The position numbers and the translations under genes were made by a program. The notes under the pieces are model-generated. The model worked only from the letters and a program-made list of their open reading frames with translations, was not told the origin of the DNA and searched no databases. From Actinomycetota bacterium (GTDB lineage Bacteria; Actinomycetota; Actinomycetes; S36-B12; UBA5976), in contig RFTO01000065.1 of NCBI GenBank assembly GCA_009923375.1, positions 1 to 6,441 on the forward strand: a DNA stretch of 6,441 bases, written 5' to 3'. Below, in pieces: positions 5,419 to 6,441 of the stretch (position 1 is its first letter; each line of letters begins with the position of its first letter).

Positions 5419-6440
5419 ACTCCGGGCCGGTAGGCGAGGTAGTCGTGACGGGGTGCGTCCAAAATGGCGTAATCCGCGCGACTGCCGAGGGTTAGCACCC
5501 CAATGTCGTCGCGCCGCAAGGCCGCAGCCCCACCACGGGTGGCGGACCACAGCGCCTCAGCGGCGGTCATTCGCATCTCGCGAACTGCCAGCGCGATGAC
5601 GAAGGGCATGGATGTTGTGTACGACGAACCAGGGTTGCAATTGCTGGCAAGAGCCACGGTCGCACCTGCGTCGATGAGGTCTCGGGCGCGCGGGTAATTG
5701 CTGCGCGTGGCGAATTCGGTGGCTGGTAGCAAGGTGGCCACCGTCGACGATTGCGCAAGTGCGTCGATGTCTGCGTCGTCAAGGTGTGTGCAGTGATCTG
5801 CACTGGCGGCGCCAAGATCGCAGGCGAGTCTCACCGCACCGCTGTGGCGCAGTTGATTGGCATGAATCCGCAGACCCAGCCCAGCTGAGGCGCCTGCACG
5901 AAGGATGCGCTCACTTTGCTCGAGAGTGAATGCCCCTTGCTCGCAGAAGACGTCGATCCAGCGAGCCAGGGGAGCAGACTCTGCCAACATCTGCCCACAC
6001 ACCAGATCCACATAGTCGTCAGCTGATATCCCATGTGGGATCACATGGGCGCCCATGAATGTCACTTCGGAAGTCAGCCGGCCGGCAACGTTCAACAGGC
6101 GCACTTCATCAGCGACGCTCAACCCGTAGCCGCTCTTAATCTCTACCGTCGTTGTGCCAGTGCGCAGCGCTTCCGCGACGAGTGCCCGTGCACCGACGAG
6201 CAACGCGGCGTCACTCGCATGGCGGGTTGCCTCCACCGTGATGTTGATCCCACCGGCAGCATACGGCTGGCCTGACATCCGAGCGCTGAACTCAGCACTT
6301 CGGTCTCCTGCAAAAACCATATGCGTGTGCGAATCCACAAAGCCGGGAATGACGCACCTGCCAGCGGCATCTATGCGGGTATCGCAGGCGGGTGCCGCTG
6401 CTGCGTCGGTGATGGCTGCCACTTTGCCGTCGACGATGAC
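5376..6440 (-). CDS. hutI: Imidazolonepropionase (N-terminus cut by the window edge)
   Basis: 354 residues are visible, and the frame stays open to the right edge (VIVDGK precedes the GTG at 6422), so about 40-60 N-terminal residues are missing. The enzyme hydrolyses 4-imidazolone-5-propanoate to N-formimidoyl-L-glutamate, the third step of histidine degradation, in the cytoplasm. Family motifs are SHTH with the two metal His (6321-6329), VFAGDRSAEF, AAGGI, GTTTVEIKSGYGL, FMGAHVIP, DVFCEQGAF, RIHANQL with the third metal His (5862-5864), SADHCTH, CNPGSSYTTSMPF and a YRPGVQLV end. The TRGGAAALRR and SMPF-ALAVREM wording is actinobacterial. Two positions are unusual: Asn at 5640-5642 where the metal-ligating Asp is normally found, and Gln at 5853-5855 where Bacillus-type HutI has the catalytic Glu. 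The gene is convergent with aspS and overlaps it by 43 bp. Other hut genes may lie to the right, outside the window. Confidence 0.95.
   Translation of the reverse strand, partial: VIVDGKVAAITDAAAAPACDTRIDAAGRCVIPGFVDSHTHMVFAGDRSAEFSARMSGQPYAAGGINITVEATRHASDAALLVGARALVAEALRTGTTTVEIKSGYGLSVADEVRLLNVAGRLTSEVTFMGAHVIPHGISADDYVDLVCGQMLAESAPLARWIDVFCEQGAFTLEQSERILRAGASAGLGLRIHANQLRHSGAVRLACDLGAASADHCTHLDDADIDALAQSSTVATLLPATEFATRSNYPRARDLIDAGATVALASNCNPGSSYTTSMPFVIALAVREMRMTAAEALWSATRGGAAALRRDDIGVLTLGSRADYAILDAPRHDYLAYRPGVQLVASASVASASA
5383..5412. repeat. Imperfect 15-bp tandem duplication in the aspS/hutI overlap
   Basis: Bases 5383-5397 and 5398-5412 match at 13 of 15 positions. On the plus strand they encode EAEAT-EADAT in the AspRS tail; on the minus strand they encode the Ala/Ser/Val tail of HutI. 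The unit is a multiple of three, so both frames are preserved. Confidence 0.85.
6030..6057. repeat. Two nested palindromes inside hutI
   Basis: CCCATGTG / CACATGGG (6030-6037 and 6042-6049, 4-nt loop GGAT) overlaps the perfect 14-bp palindrome CATGGGCGCCCATG (6044-6057). The region encodes the conserved MGAHVIPHG motif, so the codons ATG-GGC-GCC-CAT and CCA-CAT-GGG account for most of it. No regulatory role can be claimed. Confidence 0.45.
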
Positions 6441-6441
6441 A

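Noticed and set aside
6422..6422. GTG at 6420-6422 as the true start of hutI
   Set aside because: The frame stays open to the edge, and VIVDGKVAAI is normal imidazolonepropionase N-terminal sequence, so the start is outside the window.
1..6441. CRISPR array, insertion sequence, toxin-antitoxin, phage or defence genes
   Set aside because: No spaced direct repeats, transposase or integrase motifs, terminal inverted repeats or defence domains were seen; all real genes are core metabolic or translation genes.

Overview
The window appears to be a composite of two unrelated bacterial backgrounds. Bases 1 to about 605 hold two genes with a betaproteobacterial (Burkholderiales, Comamonadaceae-like) character: the 3' end of a lytic transglycosylase (+) and, convergent to it, a complete CGFS monothiol glutaredoxin grxD (-). 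Bases from about 619 to the right edge hold five genes of clearly actinobacterial type in a conserved actinobacterial order. The switch falls in roughly 15-20 bp, between the grxD ribosome binding site and the stop codon of a membrane-anchored cyclophilin. The simplest reading is a chimeric metagenomic or single-cell contig; recent transfer of a small betaproteobacterial segment is the less likely alternative.

The actinobacterial part reads as follows. A membrane-anchored cyclophilin-type peptidyl-prolyl isomerase (-) is divergent, across a 215-bp intergenic region, from a three-gene operon (+): a glyoxalase-II-like metallo-beta-lactamase hydrolase, hisS and aspS. The three operon genes are joined by 4-bp start/stop overlaps (ATGA, then GTGA). 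The same divergent cyclophilin / MBL hydrolase / hisS arrangement occurs in Mycobacterium tuberculosis (Rv2582, Rv2581c, Rv2580c), where relA lies on the far side of the cyclophilin gene. In this window that place is taken by grxD and the transglycosylase, which supports the misjoin reading. The AspRS carries the RRDHGG signature of the non-discriminating type, so the organism probably makes Asn-tRNA(Asn) through Asp-tRNA(Asn) and GatCAB.

Convergent with aspS, and overlapping it by 43 bp, is hutI (imidazolonepropionase, histidine degradation), cut off at its N-terminus by the right edge. The overlap contains an imperfect 15-bp tandem duplication that supplies low-complexity C-terminal tails to both proteins on opposite strands. 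HutI also carries Asn where the family normally has the metal-ligating Asp, and Gln where Bacillus-type enzymes have the catalytic Glu.

The genes are mostly housekeeping (translation, protein folding, redox/Fe-S, histidine catabolism). I see no CRISPR array, insertion sequence, phage gene, tRNA or rRNA, and no convincing new defence or mobile system. The points most worth checking are the junction near 605-621, the overprinted aspS/hutI tails and the HutI active-site substitutions.
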